A stretch of DNA of 11,649 bases from Saprospiraceae bacterium (GTDB lineage: Bacteria > Bacteroidota > Bacteroidia > Chitinophagales > Saprospiraceae), in contig JACMMM010000430.1 of the NCBI GenBank assembly GCA_014379065.1, positions 1-11,649 of the forward strand. The letters are read 5' to 3'. Within the stretch, counting starts at the first letter, position 1, and the number at the start of each line of letters is the position of its first letter. The position numbers were made by a program, and so were the translations under genes. Shown here one piece after another: positions 1 through 6,095 of this stretch. The notes beneath the pieces are model-generated. The model did no database searches, was not told the origin of the DNA, and worked only from the letters and a program-made list of their open reading frames with translations.

Positions 1-28
1 AGAGGCTAGGGTAGGGAATATCCAAGGG

Positions 29-176
29 AATATCCAATATCCAACAAGGAATTTCCAATGTCCAAGTTGGCGTTGGGCTCAGTCACTCGCATTGACATCT
101 CGGCAATGAATATCGACAAATCCCAAGCGCGGAGCTTACTTGGGCTTTGGAAATTCCTTGTTGGATATTGGATATT
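29..176. repeat. Perfect 30-bp inverted repeat with 88-bp loop
   Basis: Bases 29-58 are the exact reverse complement of bases 147-176; the core reads CCAATATCCAACAAGGAATT on the left arm. The 88-bp loop holds a smaller hairpin, CCCAAG at 122-127 against CTTGGG at 139-144. The left arm is preceded by related short repeats of the type GAATATCCAA (about 17-40). The right arm runs into the stop codon (175-177, minus strand) of the nuclease-like gene. No transposase or coding region is seen inside. It could be a miniature mobile or REP-like element, or a large terminator-like hairpin; the sequence alone does not decide. Confidence 0.85.
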
Positions 177-630
177 ACTTTGGATAATCTGGCAACCCCT
201 CCAAATACTCAAACGTCTCCTGCTCAAAATCCAGCGCAGAGCAATACGTTGCCAGTCCATTGGTGACGGTTAAAAACGGTGCGCGAAGCCGGAGATTGTA
301 GCGCGCGGCCTGCTCAAAAGTGCTTTGATTGAGTGCCACTCTTGGTGATTTGCATTCTACCAAAAGCCAAGGTTTTACCGCTGCATCAAAAACCACCAGA
401 TCGCATCGGCGGCGCAGGCCATTCACTTCGATGCCCACTTCCGAACGGATGCGGTGCGCAGGGTATTTTTTTTCTTCCAAAAGATAGAGCAGTACCAATT
501 GGCGCAGAAGTTCTTCTGGCGTGAGGGCCACGTCTTTTCGGCGGATGGGATCGAACACAAATGCTAATTCGCCCGCCTTGGAAAGTCGGAGGCGAGGCTG
601 AAATTGGAGCAAATCGAGTTCGAGCAGCAT
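175..630 (-). CDS. HsdR N-terminal-like PD-(D/E)xK nuclease domain protein
   Basis: A 151-residue protein resembling the small stand-alone 'type I restriction enzyme R protein N-terminal' family (HSDR_N_2) of Bacteroidota. The nuclease-fold signature is visible in order: Glu64 in IRSEVGIE, Asp77 in RRRCDLVVFD, the Glu92-Cys-Lys94 triad in LLVECKSP, and Gln107 in FEQAARYN. These fit a metal-dependent PD-(D/E)xK active site. No helicase or ATPase domain follows, so it is not a full restriction subunit, and no HsdM or HsdS gene is present. The cellular role of this family is unknown to me. The ATG at 630 is preceded by an A-rich stretch and no Shine-Dalgarno sequence. Repeats lie on both sides: the tandem array upstream at 637-750 and the 30-bp inverted repeat, which overlaps its stop codon. 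Confidence 0.8.
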   Translation of the reverse strand: MLLELDLLQFQPRLRLSKAGELAFVFDPIRRKDVALTPEELLRQLVLLYLLEEKKYPAHRIRSEVGIEVNGLRRRCDLVVFDAAVKPWLLVECKSPRVALNQSTFEQAARYNLRLRAPFLTVTNGLATYCSALDFEQETFEYLEGLPDYPK

Positions 631-636
631 TTTTTA

Positions 637-750
637 AGTTTGCAGTAGCAGTTTGCAGTAAGCAGTTTGCAGTAAGCAGTAGGCAGTAAGCAGTAGGCAG
701 GGCTCGGGTACTACAAACTGCTACTGCCTACTGCTACTGCACCTGCTTAC
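637..750. repeat. 7-bp tandem array with inverted partner (cruciform-forming)
   Basis: From 655 to 700 the sequence is an unbroken run of 7-bp units GCAGTNN, with NN being AA, TT, AA, AG, AA, AG in turn, plus slightly irregular copies at 638-654. After a spacer (GGCTCGGGTA, 701-710) the same motif returns in inverted orientation from 711 to 750. Bases 642-654 (GCAGTAGCAGTTT) are exactly complementary to 715-727, and 676-688 to 722-734, so several alternative hairpins are possible. The array fills the gap between bshA and the nuclease-like gene and overlaps the bshA stop codon (747-749). Such short-period arrays change in length by slippage. Confidence 0.85.
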
Positions 751-1889
751 TCTATTTTAACCACGCTTTTTTCAATCACTTCCTGATAATATGCTTCATA
801 TTCGGGCAGGATGTTTTCTATGTCGAAACGCTTGGCTTGGGCCAGCGCGTTGACACGAAATTGGGCAAGCAGCTCCTCGTTTTGTAACAATTGGATAGAA
901 TATTGCGCCATTTCGGCCACATTACCAGGTTCGCTGAGAAAGCCCGTTACCCCATGGATGTTCACTTCTGGCAAACCGCCGCTATTGGAAGAAATGACAG
1001 GCACCTCACAAGCCATGGCCTCCAGTGCGGCAAGACCAAAACTTTCACTTTCCGAAGGGATAATGAAAAGATCGCAAATGGCGAGCAATTCTTCGATGGC
1101 ATCTTGCTTGCCTAGGAAACGCACATCGTCGCAGATGCCGAGTTCGCGGCTAAGTTGTTCGCAATTTTGGCGTTCGGGACCGTCGCCGATCATGAGGAGT
1201 TTGGAGGGTACCTTATCGTGTATTTTTTTAAAAATATGCACCACATCTTCCACCCTTTTCACCTTCCTAAAATTGGAGGTGTGTGCCACAATGCGTTCGC
1301 CATCAGGGGCAATCAATTTTTTGAAATGTTCTTTGTTTGTTTTTCTAAACCGTTCAAAATCAATGAAATTGTAAACAACCCGGATGTCGCGCTCAATCTT
1401 GAACAGCGCTAAAGTGTCCTCCTTCAGACTTTGCGAAACGGCCGTCACGCCGTCACTTTTATTGATGCTGAATTCCACCACGGGGGCGAATGCTCGATTA
1501 TTGCCTACGAGCGTAATATCGGTGCCGTGCAAGGTAGTGACAACAGGGATGTAACGACCTTTCCCCAGCAGGATTTTTTTGGCCATGTAGGCCACCGCTG
1601 CATGTGGGATGGCGTAATGGACGTGTAAAATGTCGAGGTTCTGGTAATGCACCACGTCCACGATTTTGGAGGCCAGCGCCGTGTCGTAGGGTGGATATTC
1701 AAACAGTGGATAGTCGTCGCTGTCCACCTCGTGGTAAAAAACGTTGGCCTGAAAATGCGCTAGGCGCACTGGCCGACGGTAAGTAATGAAATGGATTTCG
1801 TGTCCTTTTCGTGCGAGACCAAGGCCGAGTTCGGTGGCGATCACGCCAGAGCCGCCGTAGGTAGGGTAACAAACGATGCCGATTTTCAT
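747..1889 (-). CDS. bshA: N-acetyl-alpha-D-glucosaminyl L-malate synthase BshA
   Basis: A 380-residue GT-B fold glycosyltransferase of family GT4, the usual BshA length. BshA joins GlcNAc from UDP-GlcNAc to L-malate, the first step of bacillithiol (a low-molecular-weight cytosolic thiol) synthesis. The start is very typical: MKIGIVCYPTYGGSG with the glycine-rich loop at residues 9-15, then HVHYAIPHAAVAY (89-101) and HGTDITLVG (121-129). The C-terminal nucleotide-binding half has HTSNFRKVKR (203-212), IGDGPER (234-240) and the EX7E motif (Glu282, Glu290) in ESFGLAALE, followed by SGGLPEV. No bshB or bshC gene is in the window. The antitoxin-like gene ends 12 bp upstream, leaving no room for a separate promoter of ordinary layout, so the two are probably co-transcribed. 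No Shine-Dalgarno sequence precedes the ATG. Confidence 0.95.
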   Translation of the reverse strand: MKIGIVCYPTYGGSGVIATELGLGLARKGHEIHFITYRRPVRLAHFQANVFYHEVDSDDYPLFEYPPYDTALASKIVDVVHYQNLDILHVHYAIPHAAVAYMAKKILLGKGRYIPVVTTLHGTDITLVGNNRAFAPVVEFSINKSDGVTAVSQSLKEDTLALFKIERDIRVVYNFIDFERFRKTNKEHFKKLIAPDGERIVAHTSNFRKVKRVEDVVHIFKKIHDKVPSKLLMIGDGPERQNCEQLSRELGICDDVRFLGKQDAIEELLAICDLFIIPSESESFGLAALEAMACEVPVISSNSGGLPEVNIHGVTGFLSEPGNVAEMAQYSIQLLQNEELLAQFRVNALAQAKRFDIENILPEYEAYYQEVIEKSVVKIE

Positions 1890-1901
1890 AGCAGGGATAT
1901 A

Positions 1902-2144
1902 CTAAAAGCCATGACGTGCCCGAATTTTGGCCTCTACATCTGCAAAGTGAATTGCAATAACATTCCCACTTTTGATGTCTTTTCTTCGCCGTTCGATTTC
2001 TTGTTGCTGTTCGTCACTAAGAAAAGAAACTTCGCCCTGTTCTCGCTCTTCTCTGGCAATGCTTTCCAGTAGAAAGCTGATAAAATCTAGGCGTTGAATG
2101 CGCTCCAATTTCAGGGCTTCAATTTTTAGAACATCAATCGTCAT
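1902..2144 (-). CDS. Orphan addiction-module antitoxin-like protein (Unstab_antitox type)
   Basis: A small 80-residue helical, charged protein. Its layout matches the putative addiction module component family (TIGR02574/Unstab_antitox): an N-terminal helix (about 3-30, ending in FLLESIAREE) and a C-terminal part (42-80) with LSDEQQQEIERRRKDIKSG followed by a residue stretch like the family's 'sweeV.a.ir' ending. Family members normally precede a RelE/ParE toxin. Here the next gene, 12 bp downstream, is bshA, and no toxin gene lies on either side. It may therefore be an orphan antitoxin, a remnant, or a protein with another role. A TAnnTTTG box lies 33 bp upstream of the ATG. The family call rests on pattern recognition and is moderate. 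Confidence 0.7.
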   Translation of the reverse strand: MTIDVLKIEALKLERIQRLDFISFLLESIAREEREQGEVSFLSDEQQQEIERRRKDIKSGNVIAIHFADVEAKIRARHGF

Positions 2145-2177
2145 GGAAATACTTGTTTGGTGATGTCAAATTTTATA

Positions 2178-2185
2178 CAAAGATA
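2178..2185 (-). promoter_or_regulatory. Bacteroidota -7 box TATCTTTG ahead of the antitoxin-like gene and bshA
   Basis: On the minus strand the box TATCTTTG matches the Bacteroidota sigma-A -7 consensus TAnnTTTG exactly and ends 33 bp before the ATG at 2144. No TTG is found at the usual 17-23 bp further upstream, so the -33 element is missing or poor. It would drive the antitoxin-like gene and bshA together. Confidence 0.5.
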
Positions 2186-2193
2186 CCGAAACC

Positions 2194-2227
2194 CGGCAAG
2201 GCGAATGCCTAATGCTTAGGCTTGCCG
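2194..2227 (-). other. Nested hairpin overlapping the stop of the DUF1684 gene
   Basis: CGGCAAG (2194-2200) pairs with CTTGCCG (2221-2227), and inside it CCTAA (2208-2212) pairs with TTAGG (2216-2220) around a TGC loop, leaving a 7-base bulge on one side. The structure covers the stop codon of the DUF1684 gene (2209-2211) and lies just upstream of the next -7 box. No T-run follows on the minus strand, so it is not a classic intrinsic terminator. It could still slow transcription or protect the mRNA 3' end. Confidence 0.45.
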
Positions 2228-2823
2228 CGATAATTTTTCTCGCCCGCTTCTATAGCAATTTCAAGATGGTTCGAGGCAGGTGGAATAGGACAATTGAACC
2301 CATCGCTAAACGCGCACCACGGGTTGTAACATTTGTTGAAATCAAGCACCAAAATGCCCTCACGTATGTCGCCTTGCCTGAAATCGAGATAACGCCCGCC
2401 ACCATAAGTCGTTTCGCCATTGGTCGAATCCTTGAATGGCACGAAGAGATGATCGCGGTAAGTTGAGTCTTTTACTAAGCGCAAATTTTGGTAAATATTC
2501 AGTGTTTGAGGCTGTCCTGCCACTTCAAATTTCAAAACCCCAAATTGAACATAATCGCGCTTTTGGCCACTGTAGGTGGGTAATTCAAAGGGGGCGGCTT
2601 GCGGTGTCCGCTCAAAATTGGCGATAAACCGATAGGCTGGATTGGGCAGAAAAAAATCAAGGAAAGCGGTGTCGGCAGCCGTCAAAGGCGAGCGTGCATC
2701 TGTCAGAAAATCTGCTTTGTACTCGGCGCGATGGCGGGCGATATCTGGAACAAATTCAGGGTCATACTTTTGAGCAGACAGCGTTTGAAAACAAAGCAAC
2801 AGCAGGAGCGGGAGGTATTTCAT
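2209..2823 (-). CDS. Secreted DUF1684 family protein
   Basis: A 204-residue protein with a signal peptide (MKYLPLLLLLCFQTLSA, likely cleaved before Gln18). The DUF1684 signature in the C-terminal half is clear: DFNKCYNPWCAF (161-172), CPIPP (178-182), a conserved Asn/Leu pair (SNHLEI) and EAGEK (192-196). The N-terminal half has the family's 'SPLTAADTAFLDFF' type start of the mature domain. The biochemical role of DUF1684 is not established as far as I know; the signal peptide places it in the periplasm or outside. I chose the ATG at 2823 because it begins directly with the signal peptide; an in-frame ATG at 2847 would add eight non-signal residues. A promoter candidate lies 47 bp upstream, overlapping the terminator of the preceding lipoprotein gene. 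Confidence 0.85.
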   Translation of the reverse strand: MKYLPLLLLLCFQTLSAQKYDPEFVPDIARHRAEYKADFLTDARSPLTAADTAFLDFFLPNPAYRFIANFERTPQAAPFELPTYSGQKRDYVQFGVLKFEVAGQPQTLNIYQNLRLVKDSTYRDHLFVPFKDSTNGETTYGGGRYLDFRQGDIREGILVLDFNKCYNPWCAFSDGFNCPIPPASNHLEIAIEAGEKNYRGKPKH

Positions 2824-2870
2824 AATCGAGTGTATTGAACGCCACAAGGTGCTTGAAGTTCGTCAAAAAG

Positions 2871-2897
2871 CAAAAATAAAAACGACACCTGAGGCAA
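2871..2897 (-). promoter_or_regulatory. Promoter candidate for the DUF1684 gene, overlapping a terminator
   Basis: On the minus strand, TATTTTTG (2878-2871) fits TAnnTTTG and a TTG (2897-2895) lies 16 bp upstream, just under the usual 17-23 bp spacing. The -7 box lies in the T-run of the upstream gene's terminator, and the TTG lies in that terminator's loop. The box is low-complexity, so it may be a chance match. The implied leader is about 40 bases. Confidence 0.4.
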
Positions 2898-2910
2898 GTC
2901 TAGTGTCGTT
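2872..2910 (-). terminator. Rho-independent terminator of the small lipoprotein gene
   Basis: On the minus strand an 8-bp perfect stem (AACGACAC 2881-2888 against GTGTCGTT 2903-2910) with a 14-base loop is followed by a T-rich run (TTTATTTTT). It lies 60 bp after the stop codon of the lipoprotein gene at 2971, in the correct orientation. Confidence 0.75.
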
Positions 2911-2970
2911 CAACCAATAGCAGTGTTAAAATGACTTCGTGGTTCAATGCTAGCCATTGGCGCAATATGG

Positions 2971-3327
2971 TTAAAAAAAGTTGGGGCCAACATCAATGGT
3001 GATTGTCTGACCTTCTTGAGTACTTGTTTGGACAATGCGAGATTTTGTGAGATCCAGAGTTTTAATTTCGACTTCACTGCTTTGGGCTAACACCCCAAAG
3101 ATTTCGCAGTGGCCGCTTTCTATCTCTTTAATCAGAAAGCCTGCCCCAGCCTGAAGATAGACCTCCACCGTTTGTGGATAGTCATTTATCACCTTGATAT
3201 AGGCAGGGCCGTCAGGGAAGGCAACGTTGATGCAATTGTGATCTCTATTGTCACTTTCTTTGTTACAAGCAAAGGCTACAAAAAGCCACATCAAAGATAC
3301 TACAAAGAGAGGAGCGGATATTTTCAT
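2971..3327 (-). CDS. Small lipoprotein of unknown function
   Basis: I do not recognise this 118-residue protein. It starts with a lipoprotein-type signal (MKISAPLFVVSLMWLFVAFA then Cys21); the lipobox AFAC is acceptable but not ideal, and acidic residues follow (CNKESDN), so lipidation and membrane anchoring are likely. The mature part has two further cysteines (Cys32 in DHNCINV and one in SGHCEIF) that could form a disulfide. Alternating hydrophobic stretches (AYIKVIND, QTVEVYLQAG, EVEIKTLDL, TITIDVG) suggest a small all-beta domain. It is a single-gene unit: a terminator follows it, and the fni gene diverges from it. Confidence 0.7.
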   Translation of the reverse strand: MKISAPLFVVSLMWLFVAFACNKESDNRDHNCINVAFPDGPAYIKVINDYPQTVEVYLQAGAGFLIKEIESGHCEIFGVLAQSSEVEIKTLDLTKSRIVQTSTQEGQTITIDVGPNFF

Positions 3328-3388
3328 ATTGTTGATGGTTAACAGTAAAAAGATTTGAGGGCGTTTGACATAAATCTCCGATCAAGTA

Positions 3389-3416
3389 GAAAGGTAAACC
3401 AATTTACTCAAAACAA
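3389..3416 (-). promoter_or_regulatory. Weak promoter candidate for the small lipoprotein gene
   Basis: On the minus strand TACCTTTC (3396-3389, one mismatch to TAnnTTTG) follows a TTG (3416-3414) by 17 bp, within the spacing reported for Bacteroidota promoters. The box lies about 61 bp ahead of the ATG at 3327. It is the best match in the divergent 3328-3498 gap for this direction. Confidence 0.3.
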
Positions 3417-3465
3417 TATCGCAGAAGGCGGGTTATGCTCCGAAAATTGGACAAAACGCGCGTTC

Positions 3466-3493
3466 TTGGTCAAAATCGAACGCCGTACCTTAG
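3466..3493 (+). promoter_or_regulatory. Promoter candidate directly ahead of fni (possibly leaderless)
   Basis: TTG (3466-3468), a 17-bp spacer and TACCTTAG (3486-3493, one mismatch to TAnnTTTG) end only 5 bp before the fni ATG at 3499. Transcription would begin at or very near the A of the start codon, giving a leaderless or almost leaderless mRNA. If the true start were further upstream this would be meaningless, but the protein family argues for ATG 3499. Confidence 0.35.
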
Positions 3494-3498
3494 CCGCT

Positions 3499-4539
3499 AT
3501 GACATCCGAGCCGCAGCAAACAAGTCCTGACGACCCCACTGCCGTCAGCCGAAAAAAAGACCACATCGAACTGGCCTTCCGAAGCCGTGTGGAATCAGAT
3601 GAACTGGATCGGCGTTTTTATTACGAACCTTTACTCGCCACCCACCCAGCGCCTGGCTCGCTCCTCCCGCTTTCTTTTTTGGGCAAAACCCTTCGCAGCC
3701 CCGTTTGGGTATCGTCCATGACGGGAGGAACGGCACTGGCAGGGAAAATCAACCACCATCTCGCTCGGGCTTGCGCAGAATTCGGCATGGGCATGGGCCT
3801 CGGTTCCTGCCGTCAACTTTTGTACTCCGATGAGCATTTGCCCGATTTTGATGTACGCGACACAATGGGCGCGGATCTGCCACTTTTTGCCAACCTCGGC
3901 GTGGCGCAGATTGAGAAACTATTTGAACAAAAAGAGACAGAGCGCATCCCCTCACTTCTTCAAAAACTTCGCGCCGACGGTCTTATCGTTCATGTCAACC
4001 CATTGCAAGAAGCGATGCAACCCGAGGGCGATGTTTTCAAGCGCCCACCTTTGGAGGTGATTCAGCAATTATTGCAAAGCTTTGATTTTAAAATTATTGT
4101 GAAAGAAGTAGGACAGGGATTTGGGCCGGAAAGCCTGCGGGCATTGCTCCAATTGCCCCTGGCGGCCATCGAATTTGCGGCGGCCGGCGGCACCAATTTT
4201 GCCAAACTTGAACTCCTGCGCAGCGACGTGGCCAAACAAGAAATTTTTGAAAAAATAGCCGCCGTGGGACATACCGCCGTCGAAATGCTCCAATGGGCAA
4301 ACGCCCTCAAAACCGAACTTGGCGAACATTGCCGCACACAAAACCTGATCCTTTCTGGCGGGGTGGCAGATTTCCTGGACGGATATTATTTAACCCAAAA
4401 ATCCGCACTACCAGCAGTTTATGGGCAAGCCTCTGGATTTCTCAAACATGCGCAGGGGGATTACAAAGACCTTCAAGCCTTTGTACAATCGCAAGTACGG
4501 GGGCTGGAATTGGCGTGGGCTTTTTTGAAAGTAAAATGA
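3499..4539 (+). CDS. fni: Type 2 isopentenyl-diphosphate delta-isomerase
   Basis: A 346-residue FMN- and NADPH-dependent TIM-barrel enzyme that interconverts isopentenyl and dimethylallyl diphosphate in the cytosol. Family marks in order: RKKDHIE (19-24 region) near the N-terminus; SSMTGG (72-77) for FMN binding; GLGSCRQ (101-106); HVNPLQE (165-171) with the Gln-Glu pair used in catalysis and metal binding; VKEVG (201-205) with the FMN-contacting Lys; AAAGGTNFA (228-236); and SGGV (286-289) for FMN phosphate. The ATG at 3499 gives the usual family length; the frame stays open back to about 3355, but those residues resemble nothing in the family. The next plus-strand gene is HMG-CoA reductase, so the two form a mevalonate-pathway pair, with a large palindrome between them. 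Confidence 0.95.
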   Translation: MTSEPQQTSPDDPTAVSRKKDHIELAFRSRVESDELDRRFYYEPLLATHPAPGSLLPLSFLGKTLRSPVWVSSMTGGTALAGKINHHLARACAEFGMGMGLGSCRQLLYSDEHLPDFDVRDTMGADLPLFANLGVAQIEKLFEQKETERIPSLLQKLRADGLIVHVNPLQEAMQPEGDVFKRPPLEVIQQLLQSFDFKIIVKEVGQGFGPESLRALLQLPLAAIEFAAAGGTNFAKLELLRSDVAKQEIFEKIAAVGHTAVEMLQWANALKTELGEHCRTQNLILSGGVADFLDGYYLTQKSALPAVYGQASGFLKHAQGDYKDLQAFVQSQVRGLELAWAFLKVK

Positions 4540-4558
4540 AATGCATCTATTTAGGGTA

Positions 4559-4620
4559 GCCACGAATTACACTAATTTTCACGAATTAATGGATTAGTGC
4601 AAATTAGTGCAATTCGTGGC
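4559..4620. repeat. 62-bp near-perfect palindrome between fni and mvaA
   Basis: GCCACGAATT (4559-4568) pairs with AATTCGTGGC (4611-4620); after one A/C mismatch, CACTAATTT (4570-4578, written from its C) pairs with AAATTAGTG (4601-4609); then CAC (4580-4582) pairs with GTG (4597-4599) and AAT (4584-4586) with ATT (4593-4595) around the centre. Almost the whole element can fold into one stem. It contains repeated ATTCGTG and ATTAGTG words. It starts 19 bp after the fni stop and ends 20 bp before the mvaA ATG. I recall similar ATTCGTGGC/ATTAGTG-type intergenic repeats from other Bacteroidota genomes, but could not verify this here. It may be a REP-like mobile palindrome and may act as an attenuator or mRNA stabiliser. 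Confidence 0.9.
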
Positions 4621-4640
4621 AAAAATTCCTAATGATAATT

Positions 4641-5966
4641 ATGGCAAAAACGATCAACGGCTTTTCAAAACTTCCAAAACTTGAGAAAATCAAGTGGCTG
4701 GCCGAGCATTTTTGTGCTGACGCGGCGCTGGCAACACGAGATTTTGCCACTTGGCAACACCCTGAAGCAGCGGTACAAAGAGTAATAGACGGCTTTGCCG
4801 AAAACACGGTGGCGAACTACGTCCTGCCATACTGTATCGCGCCCAATTTTCTGATCAACGGAAAAACCTACGCCGTGCCGATGGTGATCGAAGAGAGCAG
4901 CGTAGTAGCGGCGGCGAGCAGCGCAGCAAAATTTTGGCAAGAACGCGGCGGCTTTCACGCTGAAGTGCTGGGCACGGTGAAACTTGGTCAAGTCCATTTT
5001 TACTGGCCCGGAAACCCTCAGAAACTCCGCGCGATTTTCCCCGACTTGAAAGCCCGGCTTTTGGATTCTTGTAGCGATTTGACTGCCAATATGGAACAAC
5101 GGGGCGGCGGAATTCTGGATATCGAATTGATTGATTTTGAAACGGTTGAACCTGAATACTATCAACTCCGCGCATCGTTTGAGACTTGCGACAGCATGGG
5201 CGCGAACTTTATCAATTCAGTTTTGGAACGCTTGGCGGCTACGCTCGAAGATTTTTTCACGCTTTTTCCCGGCCTCTCCGATGTTGAGCGCGATGCGGAG
5301 GTGGTGATGTCCATTCTTTCCAATTATACCCCGCAGTGCCTTGTGCGGGCTTGGGTGGAATGCCCCATTCATTCATTTGCAGACCTAGCTCGCGCACAAG
5401 GCATGGATGCAGCCGCGCTTGCCCACCGATTCGCTCGCGCCGTGCGTATTGCGCAAATTGACCCTTATCGGGCCACGACGCACAACAAAGGGATTTACAA
5501 TGGTATTGATGCGGTGGTGCTTGCTACGGGCAACGATTTTCGGGCCATCGAAGCCTGCGGCCACACTTTTGCCAGCCGCGCTGGGCAATATCGCAGCCTA
5601 AGCAACTGCATCGTGCGCGAAGGCATTTTTCGATTTGAACTGGAAATCCCACTCGCGCTTGGCACGGTGGGCGGGCTTACGTCGCTACATCCGCTCGCCA
5701 AACGCTCGCTCGAAATACTGGGGAATCCTTCAGCGCTCGAATTGATGTGCATTACAGCGGCAGTGGGACTGGCACAAAATTTTGGCGCGGTGCGCTCGCT
5801 CATCACGACGGGTATTCAACAAGGGCACATGAAAATGCACCTGACCAACATCCTAAACCATCTCGCCGCGACTTCAGAAGAGGCTGCTGCTGCGCAACAT
5901 TTTTTCCAGAACCAAACCGTCAGTTTTAGCGCGGTGCGGAGTTTTTTGGAAGAAGCCCGGTCTTGA
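4641..5966 (+). CDS. mvaA: Class II hydroxymethylglutaryl-CoA reductase
   Basis: A 441-residue HMG-CoA reductase of the bacterial class II type, converting HMG-CoA to mevalonate (or the reverse) with NAD(P)H. Visible catalytic residues: Glu84/85 in PMVIEESSVVAAAS, Lys283 in THNKGIYNGID, Asp299 in ATGNDFRA and the general-acid His396 in QGHMKMHL. The Lys-to-Asp spacing of 16 equals that of the Pseudomonas mevalonii enzyme. DSMGANFIN (184-192) is the substrate/cofactor loop signature. The neighbouring isomerase gene fni points to biosynthesis of isoprenoids, not mevalonate catabolism. I chose ATG 4641 (MAKTINGFSKL), since homologues start near the GFSKL motif; ATG 4632 would add MII. The space to the upstream palindrome is only 20 bp, so expression probably depends on transcription through the repeat from fni. 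Confidence 0.95.
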   Translation: MAKTINGFSKLPKLEKIKWLAEHFCADAALATRDFATWQHPEAAVQRVIDGFAENTVANYVLPYCIAPNFLINGKTYAVPMVIEESSVVAAASSAAKFWQERGGFHAEVLGTVKLGQVHFYWPGNPQKLRAIFPDLKARLLDSCSDLTANMEQRGGGILDIELIDFETVEPEYYQLRASFETCDSMGANFINSVLERLAATLEDFFTLFPGLSDVERDAEVVMSILSNYTPQCLVRAWVECPIHSFADLARAQGMDAAALAHRFARAVRIAQIDPYRATTHNKGIYNGIDAVVLATGNDFRAIEACGHTFASRAGQYRSLSNCIVREGIFRFELEIPLALGTVGGLTSLHPLAKRSLEILGNPSALELMCITAAVGLAQNFGAVRSLITTGIQQGHMKMHLTNILNHLAATSEEAAAAQHFFQNQTVSFSAVRSFLEEARS

Positions 5967-6047
5967 GCGCCTATTCAAAAAATGGTCGCCATCCGACCAA
6001 GTCCGAATTAAATTTTCAAAGGGTCAAAACAATAAGACCACAGAAGG

Positions 6048-6055
6048 TATCTTTA
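6048..6055 (+). promoter_or_regulatory. Weak -7 box candidate ahead of the cytochrome c/ribE pair
   Basis: TATCTTTA differs from TAnnTTTG only at the last base and ends 40 bp before the ATG at 6096. No TTG is found 17-23 bp upstream. It is the only near-match in the 129-bp gap after mvaA. Confidence 0.3.
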
Positions 6056-6095
6056 TCGCTCACCACTCATTATTTCAACGTATAAAAACGCAATC

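Noticed and set aside
1..174. Small frames across the inverted repeat on both strands
   Set aside because: They consist largely of translated repeat arms and the end of the nuclease-like gene, with no start signal or protein-like pattern.
637..750. CRISPR-like array
   Set aside because: The period is 7 bp with no spacers, and the second half is inverted; CRISPR repeats are 23-40 bp with unique spacers.
811..1374. Long open frame opposite bshA on the plus strand (187 codons)
   Set aside because: It lies antisense to a gene with clear family motifs and its translation shows no domain-like pattern; it is a shadow of codon bias.
1890..1901. A RelE/ParE toxin gene paired with the antitoxin-like gene
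   Set aside because: Only 12 bp separate the gene from bshA, and the gene upstream is a DUF1684 protein; no toxin frame is found on either strand nearby.
3355..3498. N-terminal extension of fni in the same open frame
   Set aside because: It would need a TTG start and adds 48 residues unlike the family; the ATG at 3499 gives the normal length and start.
4665..5165. Open frame opposite mvaA on the minus strand
   Set aside because: It is antisense to the conserved HMG-CoA reductase catalytic domain and has no recognisable features.
5984..5998. Hairpin GGTCG/CGACC after mvaA as its terminator
   Set aside because: The A-run precedes the stem on the plus strand and no T-run follows, so it would only terminate minus-strand transcription, where there is no gene.
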